Source: Roseofilum casamattae BLCC-M143 (GTDB lineage: Bacteria; Cyanobacteriota; Cyanobacteriia; Cyanobacteriales; Desertifilaceae). Taken from it: DNA of 64,000 bases. Position 1 is the first letter of the stretch, and each line of letters opens with the position of its first letter. The position numbers and the translations under genes are program-made. The notes under the pieces were generated by a model. The model searched no databases. It was not told where the DNA came from and worked only from the letters and a program-made list of their open reading frames with translations. Location of the stretch: contig NZ_JAQOSQ010000001.1 of assembly GCF_030068455.1 (NCBI RefSeq), positions 186,001 to 250,000 of the forward strand, in the 5' to 3' direction. Below are positions 29,064-38,397 of the stretch, piece after piece.

Positions 29064-29275
29064 TTGCTACGATAGGTGATTGTGGGGTTATTCGCAACTA
29101 GCAGTTTATCAAAAAATGGGGTCTTGGCAGCAATGGCGATCGAATCGGTACTGGATTGGTTGGCGGTAGCAGGCTATTTGGCGTTTGCATCGTTCATTGT
29201 GTGGCAAGTACTTACTCGCTCTGGATCGTAGGAAGCACTGGCGCGATCGCCATTGCTATCCTTGTTATCCTTACA

Positions 29276-29932
29276 CTAAGCTAGAGAACGCTCGTAATGA
29301 TTCAGCAGATCTCGACTAAAGCAATATTTGGAGGAAAGCTCTCTAGCATCTTCTTCAGACCAATCGTCCTCCATTAATAATCCGCACAGTTTGGTTTCGT
29401 CTAATAAAGATTTTTCCTGATGAGCTTGGATAATAAAATTGAAAAACCTTCTTTCATCGTATGGGTGGGTTCCACCTGATGATTTGTTAGCACCATCAGA
29501 AAACCTTTTCAGCAATTCTGACATCTCAGGACTCATTGCATTATCAATAGTGCGTTCAGAAGGAGTTGTTATGACTTGGATATTTAATTCAAGTGCAGCA
29601 GGTTCTACAAATTTAGTTAAAAACTCTTCCAGAATCACATTATATTCATCTTCACTCAGATGTCCGCCCTTGCTGGGAACTATATTGCATACATATAAAT
29701 AATCATTTTCATCTGGAATTAACCACAAGGTTGCGGCACGCCTAGAGGTGTTTGCCGAACAACTGAAAACGATGTACTTCTTTCCACCCCTAGGTAAAAA
29801 TCTAGAGGTAGTTTGAGTCGCCATCTCTGGTTCTGTAGACCATCCATCCTTGAGGTTGCGTTCAATTAGAGCGATCGCATTCTTTTGTTCTTGAGAACTA
29901 CCAATCATCTTCAGATCGCGATACACTTTCAT
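29276..29932 (-). CDS. Unknown protein (218 aa)
   Basis: Not recognised. A soluble alpha/beta protein with a central hydrophobic strand-rich part (KKYIVFSCSANTSRRAATLWLIP, YLYVCNIVPS) and a helical, acidic C-terminus (DDWSEEDARELSSKYCF). No signal peptide or membrane segment. It reads like a toxin- or immunity-type accessory protein, but there is no direct evidence. TATAAT on the minus strand at 29962-29967 is a perfect -10 box 30 bases before the ATG. It is divergent from the sulfotransferase gene. Confidence 0.6.
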   Translation of the reverse strand: MKVYRDLKMIGSSQEQKNAIALIERNLKDGWSTEPEMATQTTSRFLPRGGKKYIVFSCSANTSRRAATLWLIPDENDYLYVCNIVPSKGGHLSEDEYNVILEEFLTKFVEPAALELNIQVITTPSERTIDNAMSPEMSELLKRFSDGANKSSGGTHPYDERRFFNFIIQAHQEKSLLDETKLCGLLMEDDWSEEDARELSSKYCFSRDLLNHYERSLA

Positions 29933-29961
29933 AGGGCAAAATCAATAAAAAAACAAACTTA

Positions 29962-29967
29962 ATTATA
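29962..29967 (-). promoter_or_regulatory. Consensus -10 box of the unknown 29276-29932 gene
   Basis: TATAAT on the minus strand, 30 bases upstream of ATG 29932, in AT-rich sequence. No good -35 is seen at 17 bases, so an activator or a weak promoter is possible. Confidence 0.4.
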
Positions 29968-30069
29968 GTGTAACTAAAAAAAGTGGTTCTGTGTTAGATC
30001 TCTTGGGTTTCTCGGGCCTTTTGCCGATTTTTTTCTTGACCGACTCAAAATCTCGAGTTTTCCGGTACT

Positions 30070-30843
30070 ATGATCCTGATGTTCTTTAATGTCAGAGTTA
30101 ATCGAGTGGCTATTCCAGTGAAGCGTATTGGTATGTGGGCCAGTCCGCGCTGTCTTTCAACCGTTTTACTGCGGTCTTGGAGCAATCGTCCCGATACGTT
30201 TGCCCAAGACGAACCTCTTTATCCCCATTATCTCGTAGTGTCCGGTCGCCAAGACCCCGGAAGAGATGCTGTTCTCGCACATTATGAAACAGATTGGGTC
30301 AAAATTGTCGAGCAACTAGTAAGTGGAGAAATTCCCGATGGCAAATCGATTTATTACCAAAAATTTATGGTCTATCGGCTACTTCCTCATATCGATATTG
30401 ACTGGATTTCTGGGTTAACCAACTGCTTTCTCATTCGCGACCCAAAGGAGATGCTCTTATCGTATCGAAAACTCTGGCCGAACCCAACCCTAGAGACTCT
30501 CGGAATTTTACGACTTCGCGACGTGTTCCATCGGGTGCGTGACACAACCGGCACCATACCACCGGTAATCGATGCGCGAGATTTACAAAGCAATCCCCGC
30601 CAGACTTTATCCTTGCTCTGTCAAGCCATTGGGGTGGACTTTTCGGAAGCGATGTTGAACTGGCCAAAAGGTAACCCAACTAACGATCTTTGGTGTCAAT
30701 ATCAGTGGTATGACACCGTGAGAAACTCAACCAGCTTTCATCCGTATCAGCCGAAAACCGATCGCATTCCAGAGCAATTTTCCGATCTGTTGGCTCAATG
30801 TTATAAAGTCTATGACGAATTATACCAATATCGCTTAAGATAA
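30070..30843 (+). CDS. Sulfotransferase-family protein
   Basis: 257 residues; the first ~20 may be excess. RIGMWASPRCLSTVLLRSW fits the P-loop-like 5'-phosphosulfate-binding motif, then RPDTFAQDEPLYPHYL, an internal CFLIRDPKEMLLSYRK (the 3'-phosphate-binding RDP...S region) and a C-terminal LWCQYQWYDTVRNSTSFHP. These point to PAPS-dependent sulfotransferases, small soluble type. The acceptor is unknown. The SET-domain gene starts 13 bases after its stop, so the two are probably one operon. Confidence 0.78.
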   Translation: MILMFFNVRVNRVAIPVKRIGMWASPRCLSTVLLRSWSNRPDTFAQDEPLYPHYLVVSGRQDPGRDAVLAHYETDWVKIVEQLVSGEIPDGKSIYYQKFMVYRLLPHIDIDWISGLTNCFLIRDPKEMLLSYRKLWPNPTLETLGILRLRDVFHRVRDTTGTIPPVIDARDLQSNPRQTLSLLCQAIGVDFSEAMLNWPKGNPTNDLWCQYQWYDTVRNSTSFHPYQPKTDRIPEQFSDLLAQCYKVYDELYQYRLR

Positions 30844-30856
30844 AACGGAGTTTAAG

Positions 30857-31234
30857 ATGATTGAAATTAAGCTTTTTCCCCAGAAAGGACGGGGAGTAAT
30901 TGCCACTGAACTCATTCACAAAGGAACACTAATCGAGCAGTCTCCAGTTGTGGTTTTTCCCACAGAGCAACGGAAGATTATTGATAAAACGGAAGTGTTT
31001 CGGTACTACTTTGTTATTCCCGCAGAATACAGTGAAAGTAAAGAAGTCGGAGGCTATCTGGTGTTTGGACTCGCGTCGTTTTGCAATCATTCCGATACTC
31101 CCAATACTCGGGTGGATTGGGTGAAAAACGAAACGGGCTTATGGGCCCATTTATTGGCATTGGAAGATATTCAGCCGGGAGCAGAATGTTTGCTCTTTTA
31201 TACGAATGTCGATGAATATCCTGCGAACTGGTAG
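30857..31234 (+). CDS. Short SET-domain protein
   Basis: 125 residues, essentially a bare SET domain: GRGVIATELIHKGTLIEQSPV at the start, the SAM-binding FCNHSDTPN (75-83) and GAECLLFY (108-115). SET proteins methylate lysines on proteins (histones in eukaryotes, ribosomal or other proteins in bacteria). The post-SET region is minimal (ANW end). Its target here is unknown; the tight link with the sulfotransferase suggests a shared substrate or condition. Confidence 0.82.
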   Translation: MIEIKLFPQKGRGVIATELIHKGTLIEQSPVVVFPTEQRKIIDKTEVFRYYFVIPAEYSESKEVGGYLVFGLASFCNHSDTPNTRVDWVKNETGLWAHLLALEDIQPGAECLLFYTNVDEYPANW

Positions 31235-31519
31235 TTAACTCTTCCCAAAATATTAGTGTCCGGAGCCATTCCCTGGGATATCTTTCCTTGAGGGAGTGGC
31301 GATCGCTTTTGTCTACCCGACTCCCAACTTGGGCAAAAGGTGTCAAGTTCGATTCTTAACTGTATTGTCAGAATTTCGCTTATTTCTCTTGCATTTATAC
31401 TGAGTCTTGGCTAGTATAGTTGCAAATCCTTTGAGTTACCTTAGCCCTCTTCTTCAAATACAAAAAAATCATTTGTTTACGATTGATTTCATTAGCATAG
31501 AATAGTCACTGAGAAAAAT
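31235..31519. other. Spacer after the SET gene
   Basis: About 285 bases with no supportable gene. A minus-strand frame across 31014-31346 is antisense shadow of the SET gene. The stretch from 31360 on is AT-rich. Confidence 0.5.
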
Positions 31520-31807
31520 ATGTCACTAGACAAACTATGGAGTCACATAGAAGGCATCAGTAAGCCGATAAATCTTGACTCATTCCATATCTGTAGTCTA
31601 TCAGCAACTCGCTTATTTCTTTGGCCCGGTCCGAACGAACGTATCTATGACATCTATCGATTTTCGATCGCAATTGATAGACAAGGATGTTCCTATGTTG
31701 CAGAGCCTATTGACCTTACACCATATATCGTTTGGCTGGCATGGTTTGTTGACTTTTTCCACTCTACCTCTCTATTATCTGCCATTTCTGCATTGACGCA
31801 ACACTAG
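31520..31807 (+). CDS. Possible hypothetical protein (95 aa)
   Basis: ATG 31520 opens SLDKLWSHIEGISKPINLDSF and ends in a hydrophobic segment (PYIVWLAWFVDFF). No family recognised and the ribosome site is weak (GAGAAAA). It ends seven bases before the crr7 stop (convergent). It could be a small membrane-associated protein or a chance frame. Confidence 0.35.
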   Translation: MSLDKLWSHIEGISKPINLDSFHICSLSATRLFLWPGPNERIYDIYRFSIAIDRQGCSYVAEPIDLTPYIVWLAWFVDFFHSTSLLSAISALTQH

Positions 31808-31813
31808 GACTCT

Positions 31814-32074
31814 CTAAGATTTTTCTAGGCGCACCACGTACCACTGAATGAACTTTCCCGAACCGAGATCGAGTTCGCAGGAGGTTTCCATCAAATATTG
31901 AGCTTGCTCGGCAACGGTGGCAAACTTCTGTAAATCTCGCGGCAAATCATCTTGGAGATCGTGCAAATAAGCCGTTAGCTTGTCTAAGAGTTCGGCTTCG
32001 GTGTAAAACTCTTCCGGTTGGCTAAACTCCAAGACGACATATCCGTCGGACTGATACATTAAAGAATCTGGCAT
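31814..32074 (-). CDS. crr7: CRR7-family protein (NDH-1 related)
   Basis: 86 residues from ATG 32074, which has GAGGAGG five bases before it; the frame continues upstream to 32272 but that part is non-conserved. MPDSLMYQSDGYVVLE, then LQDDLPRDLQKF and FIQWYVVRLEK match the CHLORORESPIRATORY REDUCTION 7 family. In plants CRR7 is needed for assembly or stability of the chloroplast NDH complex; cyanobacterial homologues are presumed to serve NDH-1. Divergent from sir. Confidence 0.85.
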   Translation of the reverse strand: MPDSLMYQSDGYVVLEFSQPEEFYTEAELLDKLTAYLHDLQDDLPRDLQKFATVAEQAQYLMETSCELDLGSGKFIQWYVVRLEKS

Positions 32075-32368
32075 AATTCCTCCTCTAGTTGGGACTAACT
32101 CGCGATCGCTCTGTTGCCGTTCTCCTCTGGCTTTCTCGGTAAGCTGTCTGAGGTGGGTGAGTTTAAGAAAATCTAAGTGTGGTTTCGCGCGATCGCCAAT
32201 CTCCGATAAAATACAGGAAAACCCCAATCGCCTGAGTGATGGATGGGTGGTTAACACCGGGTCAAATGGCACGAGTACCGGGAGTCCCCCCCCACTACAG
32301 GCCGTTTCCCCTCCACTTGGGTTTCAGAAACACGGGTATTCTAGCAAAAAAATTACACGATCGACTCT

Positions 32369-34288
32369 ATGGTTTCATCTCCTGTTGCTCCCCAAACCTC
32401 TAAATTAGAACGGCTGAAAGAGAATAGCAATTTTCTCAGAGAACCCCTTGCCTCCGAACTATTAGAAGAGACGACTCATTTTTCCCAAGAGGGAGTACAA
32501 ATTCTGAAGTTCCATGGGTCGTATCAGCAAGATAATCGAGATAATCGCCAGCGCGGACAAGAGAAAGATTATCAGTTTATGTTGCGCACTCGCAGCCCTG
32601 GGGGATTTATTCCTCCGGAACTGTATTTGGCTCTCGACGATCTCTCGGAAACTTATGGCAATCATACCCTCAGAACTACAACTCGGCAAGGGTTTCAGAT
32701 TCACGGAATTTTGAAGAAGAATCTGAAAGCCGTGATTTCCACCATGGTTCAAAATATGGGGTCTACTTTAGGGGCTTGTGGCGATTTAAACCGCAACGTC
32801 ATGGCGCCGGCAGCGCCCTACAAAAATCGCCGGGATTATCAGTATGCTTGGGAATATGCAGATAATATTGCCGATTTGTTGACGCCGCAAACGGGAGCTT
32901 ATTACGAGATTTGGTTGGATGGGGAAAAAGCGATTAGCGCTCAAGAAGATCCGGCGGTAAAAGCGGCTCGGTTAAAGAGCTTGGATGTTACTGGATTTAC
33001 TGATAAGGAAGAGCCGATTTATGGGGAACATTATATGCCGCGCAAATTTAAGATTTGCGTTACGGTTCCCGGAGATAATTCGGTTGATGTTTTAACCCAT
33101 GATATTAGTTTGGTGGTTATTATCGATGGGGCTGGGGAGCTGCAAGGGTTTAATGTTTATGCTGGCGGTGGAATGGGACGCACTCACAATAAAGAGGCGA
33201 CGTTTGCGCGGGCGGCCGATGAGATTGGTTATGTGGAAAAAGACGATGTTTACGATTTAGTAAAAGCCATTGTTGCCACTCAGAGAGATTATGGCGATCG
33301 CAAAGACCGACGTCATGCTCGGATGAAGTATTTACTCCATGATTGGGGCGTGGAGAAATTCCGCAAGCAGGTAGAATATTATTTCGGCAAACCCCTGCAA
33401 CCATTTAAGTCATTGCCCGAGTTTAAATATCTAGATTATCTCGGTTGGTACGAGCAAGGCGATGGCAAACTTTTCTTCGGATTATCGATTGAAAATGGAC
33501 GGGTGAAAGACGATGGGAAATTTAAGCTGAAAACGGCGTTGCGGGAAGTTGCTTCGCAGTTTCAGTTGCCCATGCGCCTGACGGCTAATCATAATCTGAT
33601 TGTCTACGAAATTGACCCGGCGGATAAAGAGGCGATCGCCAAAATTTTCCAAAGCAATGGCGTCCAAACCAATCCGGACAAGATCGATCCTCTGGTGCGC
33701 TATTCTATGGCTTGTCCGGCGCTCCCCTTATGCGGTTTAGCCGTAACTGAGTCGGAGCGCGCCCTACCCGGCATTCTGCAACGCATCCGCGCTTTGCTGA
33801 ACAAAGTGGGACTGAAAAACGAGAGCTTTGTTACCCGGATGACGGGATGCCCGAATGGGTGCGCCCGACCGTATATTGCCGAACTGGGTTTGGTCGGTCA
33901 AACTCCAGGAGCGTATCAAATTTGGCTGGGAGCCGAACCGAATCAGATGCGCCTGTCTCGCCCGTATTTGGATAAGGTGAAAGACGAAGATTTGGAAGCA
34001 ACCCTGGAGCCATTGTTCGCTTATTTCAAGCAAAGTCGCCTGAATAACGGCACGTTGGAGAGTTTTGGCGATTTTTGCGATCGCGTCGGATTTGAAGCCC
34101 TCAAAGCCTTTTCCGAGACCTATACTCCCCTGCCCGATCTGCCTAAATCTTCCGGTAAAGCTCGATACCGGATTGGCGTGCGCGATACGGTCTACCAGCA
34201 GTTCAAACAAGTGGCGGAGCAGGAAGGTAAGTCTATGACTCAGCTCGCTACCGAAATCCTGGAAGCGTATATGGCTGAAAAGGAATAA
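32369..34288 (+). CDS. sir: Ferredoxin-dependent sulfite reductase
   Basis: 639 residues. Reduces sulfite to sulfide with six electrons from ferredoxin; siroheme and [4Fe-4S]. Two repeated ferrodoxin-like halves: [15 protein letters not shown] and [15 protein letters not shown] in the first, and the cluster-binding [11 protein letters not shown] plus [17 protein letters not shown] in the second. The final ~70 residues are the C-terminal extension seen in cyanobacterial Sir, ending in a helix-rich tail ([20 protein letters not shown]) resembling a ribbon-helix-helix. The Sir rather than NirA call rests on length and the HGILKKNLK and [11 protein letters not shown] segments. Confidence 0.93.
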   Translation: MVSSPVAPQTSKLERLKENSNFLREPLASELLEETTHFSQEGVQILKFHGSYQQDNRDNRQRGQEKDYQFMLRTRSPGGFIPPELYLALDDLSETYGNHTLRTTTRQGFQIHGILKKNLKAVISTMVQNMGSTLGACGDLNRNVMAPAAPYKNRRDYQYAWEYADNIADLLTPQTGAYYEIWLDGEKAISAQEDPAVKAARLKSLDVTGFTDKEEPIYGEHYMPRKFKICVTVPGDNSVDVLTHDISLVVIIDGAGELQGFNVYAGGGMGRTHNKEATFARAADEIGYVEKDDVYDLVKAIVATQRDYGDRKDRRHARMKYLLHDWGVEKFRKQVEYYFGKPLQPFKSLPEFKYLDYLGWYEQGDGKLFFGLSIENGRVKDDGKFKLKTALREVASQFQLPMRLTANHNLIVYEIDPADKEAIAKIFQSNGVQTNPDKIDPLVRYSMACPALPLCGLAVTESERALPGILQRIRALLNKVGLKNESFVTRMTGCPNGCARPYIAELGLVGQTPGAYQIWLGAEPNQMRLSRPYLDKVKDEDLEATLEPLFAYFKQSRLNNGTLESFGDFCDRVGFEALKAFSETYTPLPDLPKSSGKARYRIGVRDTVYQQFKQVAEQEGKSMTQLATEILEAYMAEKE

Positions 34289-34303
34289 TAGTATCCAAAT
34301 CCT

Positions 34304-34459
34304 GTAGGGGCAGGTTCTCCCATATCCCTCATTTCCAACCGATAACCTTTGTGAACCTGCCCCCAACCCCTGGGACATTTCCGCGAACGTACCCAGAGGT
34401 GAGGGCGGGTTCTAGGAATTATCGCTCTCTTGTCTAGATTATCGAGAACCCGCCCCTAC
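34304..34459. repeat. Nested inverted-repeat element (four arms)
   Basis: Two perfect 11-bp stems stand side by side: GGGGCAGGTTC (34307-34317) with GAACCTGCCCC (34353-34363), and GGGCGGGTTCT (34403-34413) with AGAACCCGCCC (34445-34455). The outermost arms GTAGGGGCAGGTTCTC and GAGAACCCGCCCCTAC also pair with one mismatch across the whole 156 bp. It looks like a mobile-derived palindrome repeat. Confidence 0.8.
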
Positions 34460-34472
34460 CGGTCTATTTTTT
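34403..34472 (+). terminator. Hairpin plus T6, possible sir terminator
   Basis: The second 11-bp stem of the repeat (34403-34455) is followed after 11 bases by six T (34467-34472). The repeat may serve as a transcription stop between sir and purH; the gap between stem and T-tract weakens the call. Confidence 0.4.
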
Positions 34473-34568
34473 CCGATTGTAAATGGGTGAGGTGCGCATT
34501 GCCCACCCTACTGGCTATGGTTCTAATACCCGTTGTTCATTGTTAATTATTAATTGTTAATTGATACT

Positions 34569-36113
34569 ATGGCTCCTTTAGCTCTTCTCAGTACATCCGA
34601 TAAAACTGGATTGGTCGATCTCGCTCGTGGTTTAGTGGAAGAGTTTGGATACGATATTATCAGTAGTGGCGGTACGGCGAAAACGCTACAACAGGCTGGA
34701 ATTCCGGTAACCAAGGTTTCTGACTATACCGGAAGTCCCGAAATTTTGGGGGGACGAGTGAAGACGTTGCATCCTCGCATTCATGGCGGCATTCTTGCAC
34801 GACAAACTCTGGAGTCCGATCGCCAGGATTTAGCGGATAATGATATTCGCGGGATATCGTTGGTGGTGGTGAATTTATATCCCTTCGAGCAAACTATTGC
34901 CCGTCCCGACGTTACTTTAGAAGATGCGATCGAAAATATTGATATTGGCGGCCCGACATTGCTGCGCGCGGCGGCGAAAAATCACGCTCATTTAACCGTA
35001 CTTTGCGATCCTGGGGATTATTCGGCTTATTTAGAAGAGTTGCGCCAAAATAACGGTACGGCATCTCTGAAATTTCGGCAAGAGCGCGCGATTAAAGCTT
35101 TTGCTCATACAGCCGCTTACGATCGCACCATCACCGATTATCTCACAGCGCAGTTAACCGAAGCCACAGACTTACCCGCGCAGTTTACGCTCTCCGGACA
35201 ACAGAAGCAAATCTTGCGCTACGGCGAAAACCCCCACCAAAGCGCCGGTTGGTACCAAACCGGGACGGGAGAACAAGGATGGGCGGGAGCAACCCAACTG
35301 CAAGGAAAGGAACTCAGCTACAATAATCTGGTGGATCTCGAAGCCGCTCGGCAAATTATTACCGAGTTTACCGATAAGCCAGCGGTTGCTATTCTCAAAC
35401 ATACCAATCCTTGCGGTATTGCGTTTGCCGATACTCTGGTGGAAGCGTATCAAAAAGCGCTGGCGGCAGATTCGATCTCGGCGTTTGGCGGTATTGTGGC
35501 GTTGAATCAAACCATTGATGCAGCGACGGCGCAAGAACTGACGAAAATATTTCTTGAATGCGTAGTTGCGCCAGGATGCGACCCAGACGCGCAAGAAATT
35601 TTACAGAAAAAAGGGAAGCTGCGCGTCCTCATTTTACCAGATCTGCACTACGGCCCCTCGGTGATGGTGAAATCAATTGCAGGCGGATTTTTATTGCAAC
35701 AGAGCGATACAACGATCGCAACTCCCGATACTTGGACTGTGGTGACGGAAAAACAACCGACTCCAGAGCAGTTAGACGAGTTGTTCTTTGCCTGGAAAGT
35801 AGTAAAACACGTCAAGTCAAATGCGATCGCATTAACGAAAAATCGGACGACTTGCGGCATTGGTGCCGGTCAAATGAATCGAGTAGGAGCGGTGAAAATT
35901 GCCCTAGAACAGGCGGGAGAGCAAGCGCGCGGAGCGGTCCTTGCAAGCGATGCCTTCTTCCCCTTTGACGACTCGGTACGCACCGCTGCGGCGGCTGGAA
36001 TTGAGGCGATCGTGCAGCCGGGAGGAAGTTTGCGCGATAAGGATTCGATCGCGGCGGCCAATGAGTTAGGCTTAGTTATGGTCTTTACGGGAATGCGTCA
36101 TTTCCTCCACTAA
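34569..36113 (+). CDS. purH: Bifunctional AICAR formyltransferase / IMP cyclohydrolase
   Basis: 514 residues from ATG 34569 (a TTG five codons earlier is unlikely). The N-terminal methylglyoxal-synthase-like cyclohydrolase domain (about 1-190) begins APLALLSTSDKTGLVDLARGL with GGRVKTLHPRIHGGIL. The C-terminal AICAR transformylase has RYGENPHQSAGWY, LSYNNLVDLEAA, the catalytic region ILKHTNPCGIA and the end DSIAAANELGLVMVFTGMRHF. Last two steps of purine synthesis. Monocistronic after the palindrome repeats. Confidence 0.97.
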   Translation: MAPLALLSTSDKTGLVDLARGLVEEFGYDIISSGGTAKTLQQAGIPVTKVSDYTGSPEILGGRVKTLHPRIHGGILARQTLESDRQDLADNDIRGISLVVVNLYPFEQTIARPDVTLEDAIENIDIGGPTLLRAAAKNHAHLTVLCDPGDYSAYLEELRQNNGTASLKFRQERAIKAFAHTAAYDRTITDYLTAQLTEATDLPAQFTLSGQQKQILRYGENPHQSAGWYQTGTGEQGWAGATQLQGKELSYNNLVDLEAARQIITEFTDKPAVAILKHTNPCGIAFADTLVEAYQKALAADSISAFGGIVALNQTIDAATAQELTKIFLECVVAPGCDPDAQEILQKKGKLRVLILPDLHYGPSVMVKSIAGGFLLQQSDTTIATPDTWTVVTEKQPTPEQLDELFFAWKVVKHVKSNAIALTKNRTTCGIGAGQMNRVGAVKIALEQAGEQARGAVLASDAFFPFDDSVRTAAAAGIEAIVQPGGSLRDKDSIAAANELGLVMVFTGMRHFLH

Positions 36114-36182
36114 TCTTGATGGAACCTTAGATATTATGAGTGTAATGGTTAAGGTTCCGCGATCCATTTTTCTTTGTTCTTC

Positions 36183-37100
36183 ATGAGTACTTCATCCCAA
36201 GCCGAACCTCAAACCGTCCGAGTTACCTTGCTCTTAGCCGGAGGGCATCAACATACTCTGTCCCTGCCTTCCAATTCTCCGGTGTTGGTCGCCGTGATGA
36301 AAGCTGTAGCGGCACAAACGGGAAGCGATCGCAATACCATACCGCCATCGCAACTCTTTCAAATTCCTCTCGATGGGGATAAGCGCGCTCTCTGTTTCCC
36401 CAGTCACCAGCTCGTGGGAGTGGTGACGGAACCTCCAATTTACGTGCAGTCGAAGCAAACTCAGATGGCTGCTGCAGCGCCAAATGCTCCGACTCCAGCA
36501 GTGAACGATCCAACCATTCCATCTCGGTTCGTACATTTGGATAATTTCTTCAGCAAAGAGGAGTGCGATCGCCTTCTCCAGTACGTGATGGAACGAGAAT
36601 CCGAGTTTACAAGCACCACAACATCCACCGGGCAAGCCGATTACCGCCATTCTACAGTACTATATCATTTTTCTGAATTTTCGGAAATGACAATTGAGCG
36701 AGTGAAAGGATTGATGCCGAAAGTCTTACCAGCTCTGGATCGTCCGGTTTTTGTTCCCCAGGAAATTGAAGCTCAACTCACGGCTCATAATGAGGGGAAT
36801 TATTTTAAGTTGCATAATGATAATGGCTCCCCCGATACGGCAACTCGCGAACTAACTTACGTCTACTATTTCCACAATTACCCGAAGAATTTTACGGGTG
36901 GCGAACTACTCATTTACGATAGTAAAATTCGGAACGGTTACTATACCAAAGCCGAGTCATTTCAAACCATCGAACCCCGCCACAATAGTATTGTCTTTTT
37001 CCTCAGTCGTTACATGCACGAAGTTCTACCCGTGCGCTGTCCCTCGCAAAAATTTGCCGATAGTCGCTTTACAATTAACGGCTGGGTGAGACGGAGTTGA
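36183..37100 (+). CDS. 2OG-Fe(II) oxygenase, prolyl-4-hydroxylase-like
   Basis: 305 residues from ATG 36183. Residues 1-90 are a separate small domain (TVRVTLLLAGGHQHTLSLPSN) and 91-112 an Ala/Pro linker. The rest is a P4H-type double-stranded beta-helix: iron ligands His211 and Asp213 in KLHNDNG and His279 in RYMHEV, with Arg295 (SRFTINGW) to bind 2-oxoglutarate. It hydroxylates a peptide or small molecule; the substrate is unknown. A repeat-like GGELLIYDSKIRNGYYTKAE segment is a substrate-side loop. Its 3' end nearly meets the opposite-strand acyltransferase, seven bases apart. Confidence 0.85.
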   Translation: MSTSSQAEPQTVRVTLLLAGGHQHTLSLPSNSPVLVAVMKAVAAQTGSDRNTIPPSQLFQIPLDGDKRALCFPSHQLVGVVTEPPIYVQSKQTQMAAAAPNAPTPAVNDPTIPSRFVHLDNFFSKEECDRLLQYVMERESEFTSTTTSTGQADYRHSTVLYHFSEFSEMTIERVKGLMPKVLPALDRPVFVPQEIEAQLTAHNEGNYFKLHNDNGSPDTATRELTYVYYFHNYPKNFTGGELLIYDSKIRNGYYTKAESFQTIEPRHNSIVFFLSRYMHEVLPVRCPSQKFADSRFTINGWVRRS

Positions 37101-37107
37101 TCTTCCT

Positions 37108-38397
37108 TCACGCTTTGCAGAAATTGCTTAAATAAGAAATTGTTTTAGCGATCGCGCCCTCGATTGTCTCTCGATTAACTAATGGCTCCACCCAAATAAA
37201 ATTCAACGTCATTTTTCTCTTCCATGTCGAAACAGCAACGCCAAAGACACTGCCCATTGCTGTCGTCGAAACCGCATAACTAATTTCTTCTAATTCAAAA
37301 GGCTCGTAATTAGACGCAATGGAAACTTGTCCTATGTTCGTCACGAATATTGAAGAAGACGTTAACTCCGGATGTTCCAGGCGCAACTCAGTTCTTTCCT
37401 TGTAATTCAGGATAGAATTATAAATTTCTTCAGTTTCTAATCTTTCTTTAATTTGCTGGGAAACATCTCTCGCTAAATCCCAAAATGAGGTAACTTCGTT
37501 CAAATGATGAAATGATTTCAATACCGAATAGGCGATCGCAATATTTTCATCGCCCACAGGCGGATTAAGTCGCTTTCTCAGATCGACTGGAGAAAGACAA
37601 CTCAAATATATACCTTTTTCATCTCGATTGATTTCCTCAGCCAGAGCTAACATCATCGCCGCACCAACCGCACCATGTACTGTCGCTTGCTGAGTTTTAC
37701 AAGATTTAATAATAGTCCCGGTTAATGCGATGTCTAGCACTCGATTTGCGATCTGACATTGACGCTCTTGATAAGGAACACACTTCTCTATAGGGAGAGT
37801 CTGAATATCTTGAATAGGTTTCTGAAGTTCTGGCTTTTTCTTCTCTCGATTGGCAATTAACTCTTCAAGAGAAGGCAATACGGGTAATCGAGGAAAATTG
37901 GTAATTTCTCGACCTAATGCTAGCATTTGACAGCACTGCAAGATCTCTGAGTGCAAACGAACTCCACTAATACCATCTATAATGACATGATGAATGGTGG
38001 TAATTAAATAATGCTGCTCCCTATCTTCAGTTGAGTTAATCAAAATTGCCCTGATTAACCCTCGATCGCTCTCGAATACAGTATTGAGTTCGCTGACAAC
38101 AACAGTTTGCCAAAAACCTGGCTCCGAATTCGTAATAACTTGCAACGGAATTGCTTGCGTTCCTTCAGTTTCAAATTGTAGCCCATTCGAGGAAGTAACA
38201 ATACGAGACCGAAGTCGAGGATGTCGATCTCGAACTAACGTTAAGGATTGAGTCAATATGGCTGCAGTCAGAGGTCCTCTAATTTGACTAATAATAACAA
38301 CATTTAAGGAATTGGCGCAGCGATTCAAAAGCTCTATTCCTTGTTCCATGCCGATTAAGACTCTATTCGTGCGATCGCATTTAATCATCTCGTTCAT
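37108..38397 (-). CDS. Stand-alone condensation-domain acyltransferase
   Basis: 429 residues. Chloramphenicol-acetyltransferase fold of the NRPS condensation/PapA5/alcohol acyltransferase type: catalytic HHVIIDG (136-142, second His general base), a structural GDENIAIAYSVL stretch, and SPVDLRKRLNPP. It is a single module without carrier or adenylation domains. Such enzymes make esters or amides of lipids or small metabolites. No biosynthetic partners adjoin except the convergent 2OG oxygenase, so the substrate is unknown. Good family, unknown role. Confidence 0.82.
   Translation of the reverse strand: MNEMIKCDRTNRVLIGMEQGIELLNRCANSLNVVIISQIRGPLTAAILTQSLTLVRDRHPRLRSRIVTSSNGLQFETEGTQAIPLQVITNSEPGFWQTVVVSELNTVFESDRGLIRAILINSTEDREQHYLITTIHHVIIDGISGVRLHSEILQCCQMLALGREITNFPRLPVLPSLEELIANREKKKPELQKPIQDIQTLPIEKCVPYQERQCQIANRVLDIALTGTIIKSCKTQQATVHGAVGAAMMLALAEEINRDEKGIYLSCLSPVDLRKRLNPPVGDENIAIAYSVLKSFHHLNEVTSFWDLARDVSQQIKERLETEEIYNSILNYKERTELRLEHPELTSSSIFVTNIGQVSIASNYEPFELEEISYAVSTTAMGSVFGVAVSTWKRKMTLNFIWVEPLVNRETIEGAIAKTISYLSNFCKA

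Noticed and set aside
29117-29284. 55-codon plus-strand frame with hydrophobic C-terminus
   Set aside because: No ribosome site, runs into the end of the opposite gene, and no family resemblance.
32077-32272. N-terminal extension of the CRR7 frame
   Set aside because: ATG 32074 has a strong GAGGAGG site and the family starts there.
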